From NCBI GenBank assembly GCA_002722155.1, contig PBKS01000016.1, forward strand, positions 1 through 64,000: a stretch of DNA of 64,000 nt, written 5' to 3'. The translations under genes and the position numbers were made by a program. Source of the DNA: Chloroflexota bacterium. Lineage in GTDB: Bacteria > Chloroflexota > Dehalococcoidia > Lucifugimonadales > UBA826. The notes beneath the pieces were generated by a model. That model was not told the origin of the DNA. It did not search any database and was given only the letters and a program-made list of their open reading frames with translations. The stretch's first letter is position 1. Each line of letters opens with the position of its first letter. Below are positions 30,965 through 39,165 of this stretch, in pieces.

Positions 30965-32254
30965 CTATACCATTAAGGAGGTAGGGCTTTGTAATAGGCG
31001 TTTTACTTCTATTAAAAATTGTGCCCCTTCAGCTCCATCTACGATTCTATGGTCAGCGGAAATAGTAGCCGTCATAACCTGGCCAACTGTTATTTCTCCG
31101 TCAACGACTATCGGTTTTTCCGATACAGTCCCCACCGCCAAAACTGCACTTTGAGGTGGATGTATTATGGCAACAAAGCTACTGACATCGAACATTCCCA
31201 GATTGCTAATTGCAAAAGTACCACCGGTATATTCTTGAGGGCTTAAGGTGCCGTTTGATGATCTTTCGGCTAAATCTTTGATCATCTGGGATACTTGTCG
31301 CAGGGATTTTTCGCCGCAATCTAGAATGGCCGGCACGATCAATCCTTCTTCATCTGCTATTGCCACGGCAATATTTATTTCGTTGTTAAACTGAATTCCA
31401 TCATTTTCATAATAGGCGTTGAATTTGGGGTATTTCTGCAAGGTTTGAATGCATGCTTTAACAATTAGGTCATTTACTGTGAGTCTGATGCCATCATCTT
31501 TCAACTGGTCATTAATCTGTTTTCGAAGCGACATGGCATTCGTCATATTTATTTCAGCCGAAACGTAAAAATGAGGTTTTTCCGTTTTACTTTTGACAGT
31601 CACTCTTGCTATTTGTTGACGCATTCTGCTAAGAGGTTGTTTCTCTCCTAGTGTGGATGGGATAGCTAGTGGTTCTACTTTAGAAGTAACTGTTTCCTTA
31701 GAAATTTGCGGCTCGGATGGGATTGGTACGGTTGATTGGGAAGAGAGATTTGGTTCAAATTCTTCGACATCTTTTTTTGTGATTCTGCCACCTGGCCCGG
31801 ATCCTGATATGTTAGAAATGTTTATGCCAAGTTCCTCGGCAATGCGGCGTGCAATTGGTGTTGCTAATATTCGTCCCCCAGAAGGTGCACTATTAACCTC
31901 CGCTGGTTCATGAAATTGTTCCGGCTCCTGGTCAATGGCAGGTTCTTCCGGACTAGAATTAATGGTGGTGGTTGTTTGTTCATCCAATATATTTGAACTG
32001 GTGTCCACCTCTTCTCCTGCGTTGCCAACTACAGCTATGGTCTGCCCTACAGGTACAATGGTTCCTTCAGGTGCTACTATTTTGAGTAGAACCCCTTCAG
32101 AATCGGATTCAAATTCTACGACTGCTTTGTCAGTCTCTATTTCTGCAACTGGTTCGTTCTTGTTTACTGCTGCACCCTCATCTTTCAGCCAACGAACGAC
32201 AGTTCCTTCTTCCATGTCGTATCCCATCTGGGGCATTTTTAATTCAGTGGCCAT
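30965..32254 (-). CDS. Dihydrolipoamide acyltransferase (E2) of a 2-oxoacid dehydrogenase
   Basis: A 429-residue E2 subunit. Domains in order: one lipoyl domain (residues 1-75, lipoyl Lys in EIETDKAVVEFES), an acidic/Pro/Ser-rich linker, a peripheral subunit-binding domain near residues 128-165 (ATPIARRIAEELGINISNI then GPGGRITKKDVEEF), a second linker, and the catalytic acyltransferase domain from about 205 ending in the active-site motif ADHRIVDGAEGAQFL (HxxxDG). It is the last of four genes and starts 16 bases after E1 beta. The acyl group (acetyl or branched-chain) cannot be fixed by eye, but the E1 sequences favour pyruvate. Confidence 0.92.
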   Translation of the reverse strand: MATELKMPQMGYDMEEGTVVRWLKDEGAAVNKNEPVAEIETDKAVVEFESDSEGVLLKIVAPEGTIVPVGQTIAVVGNAGEEVDTSSNILDEQTTTTINSSPEEPAIDQEPEQFHEPAEVNSAPSGGRILATPIARRIAEELGINISNISGSGPGGRITKKDVEEFEPNLSSQSTVPIPSEPQISKETVTSKVEPLAIPSTLGEKQPLSRMRQQIARVTVKSKTEKPHFYVSAEINMTNAMSLRKQINDQLKDDGIRLTVNDLIVKACIQTLQKYPKFNAYYENDGIQFNNEINIAVAIADEEGLIVPAILDCGEKSLRQVSQMIKDLAERSSNGTLSPQEYTGGTFAISNLGMFDVSSFVAIIHPPQSAVLAVGTVSEKPIVVDGEITVGQVMTATISADHRIVDGAEGAQFLIEVKRLLQSPTSLMV

Positions 32255-32270
32255 TTATGACTCATCTCCA

Positions 32271-33248
32271 TTAAAGACCGAAGTTGTATTTAACTGATTT
32301 TACCACCCAGTCACTATTAGGTATCATCAATTGTTCTATATTTCTGGCATATGGTGCTGGTACATCTGGTCCGTTTATTCTTACAACTGGACCATCCAAG
32401 TCGTCGAAGGCAGCCTCTTGTATGTCACTAGCAATCGTGCCTGAGAACCCCCCAGTTTTCCATGTTTCTTCAACCACAGCGACTCTGTTAGTCTTTTTGA
32501 CCGATTCGATGACAGTGTCTAAATCTAGCGGTGAAAGACACCTTAAATCTATTACTTCTGATGATATGTTGTCTTCTTCGAGTTTGGCTGCCGCTTCTTC
32601 AGCTACCCTGACCATCCCGGAATATGCAACTAAAGTCACGTCATTTCCTGGCCTAGCTATTCTGGCTTTTCCTAAAGGAACTTCATAATACTCTTCTGGT
32701 ACTTCCCCTCTGACTCTGTATAACAGGGCATGTTCGGCAAAAATGACAGGATTGTTATCTTTACGACTTGCTCGGAACATTCCTAGAGCATCATAAGGGG
32801 TTGCCGGTACCACGACTCGAAGTCCAGGCACTGAGGCATACCAGTTTTCAAAACTTTGAGAATGAGTAGCTGCAAGTTGACCGCCACCGCCAGTTACTGT
32901 CCTTATAATTAAGGGCACGGTTAATTGACCATTTGACATGTAACTTAGTTTTGCGGCGTGGTTTATTATCTGATCCATCGCCACCAGGGTGAAATTTATG
33001 GTCATCACTTCAACAATTGGTCTCATACCGATCATCGCTGACCCTACACCGGCTCCCACAAATACTGATTCTGAAATTGGAGTATCTCTAACTCTTTCTT
33101 CGCCATATTTTTCCAAAAAGCCTCGGGTTACGGCGTAAGCTCCTCCGTAGGCTCCTATGTCTTCTCCCATAAGAAAGCATCGATTGTCTTCATCGAGTGC
33201 CTCACTAAGGGCTTTGGACACCGCTTCTCTCAATAGCATCTCCGCCAT
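32271..33248 (-). CDS. 2-oxoacid (pyruvate-type) dehydrogenase E1 beta subunit
   Basis: A 325-residue transketolase-like subunit. It starts MAEMLLREAVSKALSEALDE at 33248, one base after the stop of E1 alpha, with AGAGGGA upstream. A longer frame reaching 33323 overlaps E1 alpha and is not supported. The motifs FLMGEDIGAYGGAYAVTRG (thiamine pyrophosphate-activating Glu region), ISESVFVGAGVGSAMIG and GGGGQLAATHSQSFENWYAS are typical of pyruvate or acetoin E1 beta. It forms the alpha2beta2 E1 with the preceding gene product. Confidence 0.93.
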   Translation of the reverse strand: MAEMLLREAVSKALSEALDEDNRCFLMGEDIGAYGGAYAVTRGFLEKYGEERVRDTPISESVFVGAGVGSAMIGMRPIVEVMTINFTLVAMDQIINHAAKLSYMSNGQLTVPLIIRTVTGGGGQLAATHSQSFENWYASVPGLRVVVPATPYDALGMFRASRKDNNPVIFAEHALLYRVRGEVPEEYYEVPLGKARIARPGNDVTLVAYSGMVRVAEEAAAKLEEDNISSEVIDLRCLSPLDLDTVIESVKKTNRVAVVEETWKTGGFSGTIASDIQEAAFDDLDGPVVRINGPDVPAPYARNIEQLMIPNSDWVVKSVKYNFGL

Positions 33249-33249
33249 T

Positions 33250-34248
33250 CTAATTTCCCTCTGGATCCGCATAAATGTGAGTGTAAAGTTCTTCTGGAGC
33301 TGGTTCAGGGCTTTGTTCAGCAAATTCCCTTGCCTCTTGAACTATGAGGTCAACTTTTTCAGCGGCGAGTTCCAGATCCTGAGGTTCAATTTTCCCCGCC
33401 TCGAGGCAATCTTCCCTAAACTTATCAATTGGGTCTCTGGACCTGTTTTCTTGAACTTCTTCATTATCCCTATAATTAGATGGATCTGCCATAGAGTGTC
33501 CATGAAATCTGTACGCCATGGATTCTATGAAAACGGGGCCAGTACCTTCGCGAACTTTGGCGATACCCTCACTTACTGTTTCTTTTACAGCCATAACATC
33601 CATACCGTCTATCTGCACGGCTGGGATCATGTATGGCTCTGCAGCACCGTAGATGCTGGCACCACCGGCTCTGGACCGATTGACATCAGTACCCATTCCG
33701 TAGAGGTTGTTTTCCAACATGAAGACAACGGGCAATTTCCACAAGGAGGCCATATTCATTGCTTCATGGAATTCGCCTTCATTAACCGCGCCATCTCCAA
33801 AAAAGCACATTACTACGCTATCAAGTTTCTTTAACTTCACGCCCAGTGCTATTCCTATAGCTAACGGAAGTTGACCGCCCACTATCGCGTGCCCGCCCAT
33901 GAAGTGTTTCTCAGCATCAAACAGATGCATGGAGCCGCCCTTTCCACCACTACACCCTGTAGCTTTTCCACATAATTCTGCCATTGCCGCTTTGGGATCA
34001 ACGCCTCTAGCTAGAGCGTGACCGTGGTCCCTATAGTGACCGATAACATAGTCATCATCCCGTAGATTTGGTATCGCCCCGACAGCTATAGCTTCTTCAC
34101 CAATATAAGTATGGAGAAATCCTCGAACTAACCCCCTTCTGTACAGGCGTTCTGCCTCTTCTTCAAAACGTCTTATCAGAAGCATCTGGGTGAAAATTTC
34201 TAATGCCTCTTCTTTGGCGAGTGTTTCTATGTTTAAGGTAGTTGCCAC
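33250..34248 (-). CDS. 2-oxoacid (pyruvate-type) dehydrogenase E1 alpha subunit
   Basis: A 332-residue thiamine pyrophosphate-binding subunit. The cofactor motif is CFFGDGAVNEGEFHEAMNMA (GDG...N), preceded by GGKGGSMHLFDAEKHFMGGH, which is typical for pyruvate/acetoin E1 alpha. The phosphorylation-loop-like region YRFHGHSMADPSNYRDNEEV is also present. The length is normal. It begins 12 bases after the lipoamide dehydrogenase gene and ends one base before E1 beta, in a four-gene operon that holds every part of the complex. Confidence 0.94.
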   Translation of the reverse strand: MATTLNIETLAKEEALEIFTQMLLIRRFEEEAERLYRRGLVRGFLHTYIGEEAIAVGAIPNLRDDDYVIGHYRDHGHALARGVDPKAAMAELCGKATGCSGGKGGSMHLFDAEKHFMGGHAIVGGQLPLAIGIALGVKLKKLDSVVMCFFGDGAVNEGEFHEAMNMASLWKLPVVFMLENNLYGMGTDVNRSRAGGASIYGAAEPYMIPAVQIDGMDVMAVKETVSEGIAKVREGTGPVFIESMAYRFHGHSMADPSNYRDNEEVQENRSRDPIDKFREDCLEAGKIEPQDLELAAEKVDLIVQEAREFAEQSPEPAPEELYTHIYADPEGN

Positions 34249-34260
34249 AATTAAGCTTCT

Positions 34261-35643
34261 TTATATATGGATGGCTTCACTGGTGGAATCCAGCGCCGCC
34301 TCTTTTAAAGTTTCTGAAATTGTTGGATGAGGGTGGATTAACCAACCAAGTTCCGTTGTGGTACCTTCTAGGAGTTTAGTCATTGATAGTTCCGCCAGTA
34401 GCTCTGTGACTTCTGACCCAATCATATGTGCGCCAAGTATCTCCCCGATTTCCGGGTCTGTGATCAGTTTCACCAATCCCTCTGTATGCCCCAACGCGAT
34501 TGCTTTCCCACTGGCAGAAAAAGGGAATTTACCTATTTGGAATTCAACTCCTTCGTTAGTAGCTTGATCCTCGGTTATCCCAAAACTGGCAACTTGTGGC
34601 TCACAATATATTGCTTTGGGCATTAAACGATAATCAAGCGGAGCTGGATTTAAACCAGCTATGTACTCTACGGCAGTAACTGCCTGAGCTGAAGCCACAT
34701 GAGCTAACAACATCTTTCCCGTTACATCCCCGATTGCATAAACACCCGTTACATTAGTTTCCATGTTGTCGCTGACCGAAACGAAGCCATTTTCGGTGGT
34801 TACTCCGACATCTTCCAAACCTATCCCATCAGTGTTAGCTTGTACTCCGACGGCGACCAGTACCTTATCTGCAGAGATTACTTCTTCTGCGGCATTTTCC
34901 AGGATTTTGATGACGGCTGTTTTGTCTTGAATCTCTATTGAACTTACAGAAACTCCGGTTCTAATATTTATGCCTCTTGTCTGAAATGATTTTGTGAGTA
35001 TTTCACTAATTTCATGGTCTTCATTGGGGATTATCCTATCCAGCATTTCTACCATAGTTACATTTGCTCCGTAGCTTTTGTAAATATGTGCAAATTCTGC
35101 TCCAGTTGCACCTGCCCCTATTATGGCGATATCTTTCGGTACTTCTGTCATAGATAATGCGTCGCGACTATTGATCACTATTTCATGGTCAATCGGCATT
35201 GATTCAATGTGTCGCTGTCTCGCACCAGTAGCAATGATTATGTTTTCGGAAGTAATGGTTTGATTTGTTTCCACAATCTCTAGTTCGTGGGCAGCTATAA
35301 ACTTCGCCGAGCCCTCGATTAGCGTTACTCCATTTTTGTTTAACAAATATTGCACGCCAGAGGTCAGCTTTCCTACTACCTCCCGACTACGATTAATAGC
35401 TTTTGAAAAATCGTAGGTCAGATTGTCGAATGCAATACCGAATTCATCAGCATTATTAACCAAATTTAATACTTCAGCGTTCCTGAGCAGAGATTTACTG
35501 GGTATACATCCCCAATTGAGGCACACTCCTCCTACGGATTCTTTTTCTATTATTGCCGTGTTCAAGCCCAACTGGGCTGCTCGAATAGCAGCTACGTAAC
35601 CTCCAGGGCCTGCACCTACAACAACTACATCAAAATCAGCCAA
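34261..35643 (-). CDS. lpdA: Dihydrolipoyl dehydrogenase (E3)
   Basis: A 460-residue flavoprotein that reoxidises the lipoyl arm. The FAD motif VVGAGPGGYVAAIRAAQLG and the redox disulfide GGVCLNWGCIPSKSLLRNAE are near the N-terminus. The NAD motif IIGAGATGAEFAHIYKSYG lies near residue 175, the second FAD motif GVYAIGDVTGKMLLAHVAS near 300, and the catalytic His-Glu pair in HPHPTISETLKEAA at the end. It is the first gene of the operon with E1 alpha, E1 beta and E2. Confidence 0.95.
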   Translation of the reverse strand: MADFDVVVVGAGPGGYVAAIRAAQLGLNTAIIEKESVGGVCLNWGCIPSKSLLRNAEVLNLVNNADEFGIAFDNLTYDFSKAINRSREVVGKLTSGVQYLLNKNGVTLIEGSAKFIAAHELEIVETNQTITSENIIIATGARQRHIESMPIDHEIVINSRDALSMTEVPKDIAIIGAGATGAEFAHIYKSYGANVTMVEMLDRIIPNEDHEISEILTKSFQTRGINIRTGVSVSSIEIQDKTAVIKILENAAEEVISADKVLVAVGVQANTDGIGLEDVGVTTENGFVSVSDNMETNVTGVYAIGDVTGKMLLAHVASAQAVTAVEYIAGLNPAPLDYRLMPKAIYCEPQVASFGITEDQATNEGVEFQIGKFPFSASGKAIALGHTEGLVKLITDPEIGEILGAHMIGSEVTELLAELSMTKLLEGTTTELGWLIHPHPTISETLKEAALDSTSEAIHI

Positions 35644-35835
35644 TGGATCACCTTTCGCGGTTTCAGATTTTTATGCTTTCATTTTAGGCCTAAATTTCCA
35701 AAAGCGCTGCCTTAATTAAGCGATAATTGTACACCATCGGATAGTCACTCGGATTGAAAAACTATCAGGTACCATCCTTCCTAAATTTGTTAGAACTATA
35801 GTGGTTAAATGTATTTTCCCCTTCAACTCCATTCC

Positions 35836-35864
35836 TTGACACTACCAATTAGCGGCAATAGGAT
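35836..35864 (+). promoter_or_regulatory. Promoter of the tRNA-Phe/tRNA-Gly unit
   Basis: TTGACA at 35836-35841 (perfect) and TAGGAT at 35859-35864 are separated by exactly 17 bases, and tRNA-Phe begins 21 bases after the second hexamer. The spacing and position are what a tRNA promoter should have. Confidence 0.7.
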
Positions 35865-35884
35865 GTAATCTCGGCTTGAAATGG

Positions 35885-35957
<73 letters not shown>

Positions 35958-36006
35958 CACCTCTTGGGTTGGGATACTGTAGTTTTGTGGGTTATTGATT
36001 TAACTA

Positions 36007-36078
36007 GCGGAAGTGGCTCAGTGGTAGAGCATCTCCTTGCCAAGGAGAAGGTCGCGGGTTCGAATCCCGTCTTCCGCT
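36007..36078 (+). tRNA. tRNA-Gly (anticodon GCC)
   Basis: A complete 72-base cloverleaf. The acceptor stem pairs GCGGAAG with CTTCCGC, the anticodon stem is TCTCC/GGAGA with loop TTGCCAA (anticodon GCC), and the T arm is GCGGG-TTCGAAT-CCCGT. The discriminator is T. CCA is not fully encoded (TCCAT follows the stem). It probably shares the promoter at 35836 with tRNA-Phe. Confidence 0.97.
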
Positions 36079-36091
36079 CCATACACCGCAG

Positions 36092-36508
36092 CTATGCTTT
36101 TTGGAATATAACTAGTGTAACTTCCTCTGTTACTTCATCAAAAGCGACAAACACCGGCATATCCACATAGACATCTTCAGGTTTGCACCCTACTATTCCA
36201 GAAGGGATCTTTGGCCCTTCATCTAATTCTACAATCGCATATATGTGACCATGCGATGACTGAAAGGATGGATGAACCGATTGGCGAACATGTGTGTATG
36301 AATACACCCTGCCGTTTCCAGACATTTTCTTCCATGTCAGGTCTTTAGAAAAGCAATTTGGGCAGACTTCCCTGGGATAGAAAAACAGGTTTGAACATGA
36401 GTTGCAGTACGGAATGATCAATTCTTTTCGTTTTGCGGCTTCCCAAAACGGCTTAGTTAATTGCTCATTAGCTGGTATAGGAATTGGTTTGTCATATGCT
36501 GAAGTCAT
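36092..36508 (-). CDS. DUF35 (zinc ribbon/OB-fold) partner of the second thiolase-like protein
   Basis: A 138-residue DUF35 protein with an N-terminal helix [17 protein letters not shown], a normal zinc ribbon ([18 protein letters not shown]) and an OB-fold ([34 protein letters not shown]). It resembles the copy at 10854-11276 but keeps the standard C-x2-C knuckles. It starts 26 bases after the TAG that would end the read-through form of the thiolase-like gene, a normal operon spacing. It should form a complex with that protein. Confidence 0.88.
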   Translation of the reverse strand: MTSAYDKPIPIPANEQLTKPFWEAAKRKELIIPYCNSCSNLFFYPREVCPNCFSKDLTWKKMSGNGRVYSYTHVRQSVHPSFQSSHGHIYAIVELDEGPKIPSGIVGCKPEDVYVDMPVFVAFDEVTEEVTLVIFQKA

Positions 36509-36534
36509 CTCAAAGCCTCAGTTCTTGCTTTTGT

Positions 36535-36591
36535 CTAAAGTGTGTTCTCGGACCCGAGAACCAGCGAGCACATTTCACTCGCTGTGCCCCC
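36535..36591 (-). other. Family-like 3' continuation of the thiolase-like gene after an in-frame TGA
   Basis: Directly after the TGA at 36592-36594 the same frame continues for 18 sense codons to a TAG at 36535-36537 and would encode GGTASEMCSLVLGSENTL. Together with the residues before the stop this reads LVNG-stop-GGTASEM, which is the usual NGxGG C-terminal motif of this thiolase group, as seen in VGNGGQLG of the intact copy. The full product would have about 389 residues, like the 396 of the paralogue. The next gene's spacing also fits the TAG as the original end. Confidence 0.75.
36544..36584 (-). repeat. Two adjacent perfect hairpins just after the TGA
   Basis: Two stem-loops lie back to back. 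In message sense the first has stem CAGCGAG/CTCGCTG with a 9-base loop (36584-36562), and the second has stem GTTCTCGG/CCGAGAAC with a 2-base loop (36561-36544). The first begins 7 bases after the TGA. No T run follows, so they do not look like a terminator. Structures placed just after a stop codon can promote read-through or recoding; whether these do is unknown. Confidence 0.7.
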
Positions 36592-37704
36592 TCAACCGTT
36601 CACCAGGCACAAATCACTTTTTTCTACTTGTCTTGAGCCCGCTTTTCCCATGATTTGCCGTGCCCCTTCGATAACGTGTCTAAACCCTCCTGCCAAGCCA
36701 GGCTGGCCTCCTGAGAGTTGACCCCCATCAGTATTTATTGGAAAAGTGCCTTTATATGTGGTGTCCGTTTCTTCATAAAAAGGACCAATTTCTCCTTTTT
36801 CTACCAAACCAGCATCTTCTATGCACATTGCCGCCAGTATTGTGTAACAGTCATAAAATTCTGCAAATTCTATGTCAGTAGGAGTATAGCCAGCCATTTC
36901 CAGCGCCCGTCTCACAGAATCCACAGCCGGGGTTTCCGTGAATTTATCTCTTTGCCAAATATTGGCTTCACCTTGCTTTAAACCTACTCCGAGTACATAT
37001 GCAGGTTTGTTTTTCATGTTTTTGGCACGTTCCGGTGTAGTGATGATTAGAGCGGCTGCTCCATCGCAAGGCATCACGGATTCAAGTAATTTTAGAGGTT
37101 CGTTTATATACCTTGAGTTTAATACGTCCTCTTTACTTATTGGTTGTCCGTTGAAAACAGCATTTTCGTTTTCCAATGCGTTATATCTTTGATCTGATGC
37201 CATTTTGGCTAGTTGTTCTTCTGTAGTGCCATATTCGTGAATATGTCTTCTATACATGAGACCATATCCGGTATTGGCCCCTGGAGCCATTCCGTGGGGT
37301 TCTTCCCATTCGGATCTTACACTCGGACCAGGAGTTCCCCGCCCAGCTGCTCGTCCTGCTCTCTCGGCATCCTGTCGAGAATTACCCATCACGACCAACA
37401 CTGTGTTACATATCCCACTGCTGACCGCAGAAGTAGCTACCATAGTAGCGGTTGCGCCGCTGGCTCCTTGCATCGATACTCCAGTTGCGAAATTTGGTTT
37501 GATGTCAAGATATTCTGCTACCGCAGGAGGGAGTGCAACTCCGTCAGTGACCAGGCCGTCGATGTCCTCTTTGGAAATACCGGCATCGGCTATAGCTAAT
37601 CCTGCCGCTTCGGCACACAAACCATACATACTTCGCCCTTCATGGATCCGCCTAGTTGGCACTTCTCCGATGCCGACGATGGCCCCTCTACCTCTAAGGC
37701 TCAT
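36592..37704 (-). CDS. Thiolase-like protein (SCPx/Ltp2 group), ended early by an in-frame TGA
   Basis: A 370-residue thiolase-fold protein that starts MSLRGRGAIVGIGEVPTRR after a strong AGGAGG. It lacks the nucleophilic Cys (the segment reads GVSMQGASGATATMVAT) and its second motif is NTDGGQLSGGQPGLAGG, with Gln where thiolases have His. This is close to the Ltp2 aldolase type. The reading frame ends with TGA inside the conserved C-terminal NGxGG motif, although matching sequence continues to a TAG at 36535. It is therefore a truncated gene, a read-through product, or a sequence error. The DUF35 partner follows downstream. The other copy of this pair (9644-11276) is intact. Confidence 0.82.
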   Translation of the reverse strand: MSLRGRGAIVGIGEVPTRRIHEGRSMYGLCAEAAGLAIADAGISKEDIDGLVTDGVALPPAVAEYLDIKPNFATGVSMQGASGATATMVATSAVSSGICNTVLVVMGNSRQDAERAGRAAGRGTPGPSVRSEWEEPHGMAPGANTGYGLMYRRHIHEYGTTEEQLAKMASDQRYNALENENAVFNGQPISKEDVLNSRYINEPLKLLESVMPCDGAAALIITTPERAKNMKNKPAYVLGVGLKQGEANIWQRDKFTETPAVDSVRRALEMAGYTPTDIEFAEFYDCYTILAAMCIEDAGLVEKGEIGPFYEETDTTYKGTFPINTDGGQLSGGQPGLAGGFRHVIEGARQIMGKAGSRQVEKSDLCLVNG

Positions 37705-37814
37705 GAGCTATCCTCCTGAGATTATGACTGGTTCTCATGTCTATGGAGGAAGAGTATAACCTGTAAAACCGAAATATATCCAGATAGTGAGAACTCTATC
37801 GTTCCTTTCCTAAT

Positions 37815-38657
37815 TTAGTCGGATGTGATTGCAGCGATGGCGACCAAGTTTGGACCGGCGTGTGTTCCAATAACTGGTCCAACCCTGGTTAGGAATGGAG
37901 ACCGATTATCAGGAAGCAGATGTTCCACCGAGGTAGCCAAACTTTTGGCATCTAAGTCGTCAGTGCTATAAACAATCGCGATATCGTCCAATTGTCCCAA
38001 ATCCTGAACGGCTTGTTCTAATTTCATGAGCCCCATGTTTCTAGACCTTGCCTTGCTGAATTGACCTATTTCCCCATCTTCTACTCTTAATATAGGCCGA
38101 ATTTTTAAAAGACCACCTATGAGTGATCTGGCCTTACCAATTCTTCCTCCCTTCTCCAAATATTCCAATGTATCGAAAAGAGCGAAAAAATTACTTCTTT
38201 TCGCGATTGATTCCGCAATGGAAATACATTCATCAACTGATTTACCTTCCTTGGCAGCTTTTGCAGCCCCGAGAGCTGATAGCCCTACAGTCATAGATAC
38301 CTGCTGGGTATCCACAATTCGGACATCGACATTTCCTGATACTGTATTGGCTGCTTGTTGGGCGGAATTTATAGTTCCACTAAGTTTTGAGGATACATGG
38401 ATCGATATAATCACATCATTTGGTTCGCTTATTTGATTGTAAATGTCAACGAACTCACCAATGGACGGTTGAGAAGTAGAAGGAAAAACCGTCCCATTGA
38501 TGAGCTTGTCGAAAAACTCATCTGTGTTTAGATCTATCCCATCTTTAAAAACTTTTTCCCCAAAATGTACATTTAAAGGCACGACGGTTATACCGAAATC
38601 ATCAGCGAGGTTTGGATCTAGATCTGAAGTGCTGTCCGTGACTATTTTGATCGCCAT
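37815..38657 (-). CDS. DegV-family fatty-acid-binding protein
   Basis: A 280-residue protein from the start MAIKIVTDSTSDLDPNLADD. It has the DegV pattern: VTDSTSDL, VVPLNVHFGEKVFKDG, FPSTSQPSIGEFVDIY with the conserved Thr-Ser-Gln-Pro, and SSKLSGTINSAQQAA. The C-terminal domain contains GGRIGKARSLIGGLLKIRPIL and ends GTHAGPNLVAIA. DegV proteins bind a fatty acid and in Gram-positive bacteria pass it to a fatty acid kinase. No kinase gene is seen nearby. The start at 38657 has GGAGAT upstream; a longer open frame to 38687 has less support. Confidence 0.9.
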   Translation of the reverse strand: MAIKIVTDSTSDLDPNLADDFGITVVPLNVHFGEKVFKDGIDLNTDEFFDKLINGTVFPSTSQPSIGEFVDIYNQISEPNDVIISIHVSSKLSGTINSAQQAANTVSGNVDVRIVDTQQVSMTVGLSALGAAKAAKEGKSVDECISIAESIAKRSNFFALFDTLEYLEKGGRIGKARSLIGGLLKIRPILRVEDGEIGQFSKARSRNMGLMKLEQAVQDLGQLDDIAIVYSTDDLDAKSLATSVEHLLPDNRSPFLTRVGPVIGTHAGPNLVAIAAITSD

Positions 38658-38794
38658 ACGTAAATCTCCGTTAGAAATAATCGCCATTTTACGATAAATC
38701 CCGAAAGTTTTTATTTTGTCTTACCAACATGAGAAAGTGTATGTATAATCGGGCAAAATATTTTATGGTATGTACCCTAATTGGAGATAAGTCT

Positions 38795-39004
38795 ATGAAT
38801 TTTGAAGAGTTTCTCCAAAACTTCAGGTCTGACGATCTTTCATTCGCGCTCAAGTCTCTAGAGTTACCCACCACCGGGAATAAACCGGATAGGGTTTCAA
38901 GATTGGTAGACTTAGAAAAAAATGGAACTGAAATTAAACAGATACTTAGAGCTTTTAGGTTGGAGGATGTCAGAAGAGCTGCTAAAGCTGTAGATTTAAT
39001 TTGA
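38795..39004 (+). CDS. Small SAP-motif-like protein
   Basis: A 69-residue protein starting MNFEEFLQNF after GGAGATAAG. Residues of about 12-40 (SDDLSFALKSLELPTTGNK then PDRVSRLVDLE) resemble a SAP motif, a helix-turn-helix DNA-binding element of the form L...LK..GLPTSG.K..L..RL. A second helical stretch follows (ILRAFRLEDVRRAAKAVDL). The frame is open upstream but has no better start. The gene stands alone, divergent from degV. A DNA-binding role is possible but not shown. Confidence 0.65.
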   Translation: MNFEEFLQNFRSDDLSFALKSLELPTTGNKPDRVSRLVDLEKNGTEIKQILRAFRLEDVRRAAKAVDLI

Positions 39005-39024
39005 TTGAAATACGGTAAGGCCAA

Positions 39025-39054
39025 TTGACTATGCTAAGCATTTTCTCATATAAG
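39025..39054 (+). promoter_or_regulatory. Putative promoter of the second DapA-family gene
   Basis: TTGACT at 39025-39030 and TATAAG at 39049-39054 are 18 bases apart; each matches five of six consensus positions. They lie about 110 bases before the gene start at 39166. Confidence 0.4.
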
Positions 39055-39165
39055 GCTTCTACTAAAAATATTGTTTATGTCGACACAATCTTAGAGAAGT
39101 CATCTCGAAAATTTGCCGACACTATCTTAAGATTCTCAGTTTAGAAATAAAACAAGGAGAAAATA

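Noticed and set aside
33157-33834. 225-codon frame on the plus strand opposite E1 alpha and E1 beta
   Set aside because: It lies antisense to well-supported enzyme genes and has no family-like sequence.
36544-36584. Intrinsic terminator after the truncated thiolase-like gene
   Set aside because: The hairpins are not followed by a T run, and the DUF35 gene of the same operon lies directly downstream.
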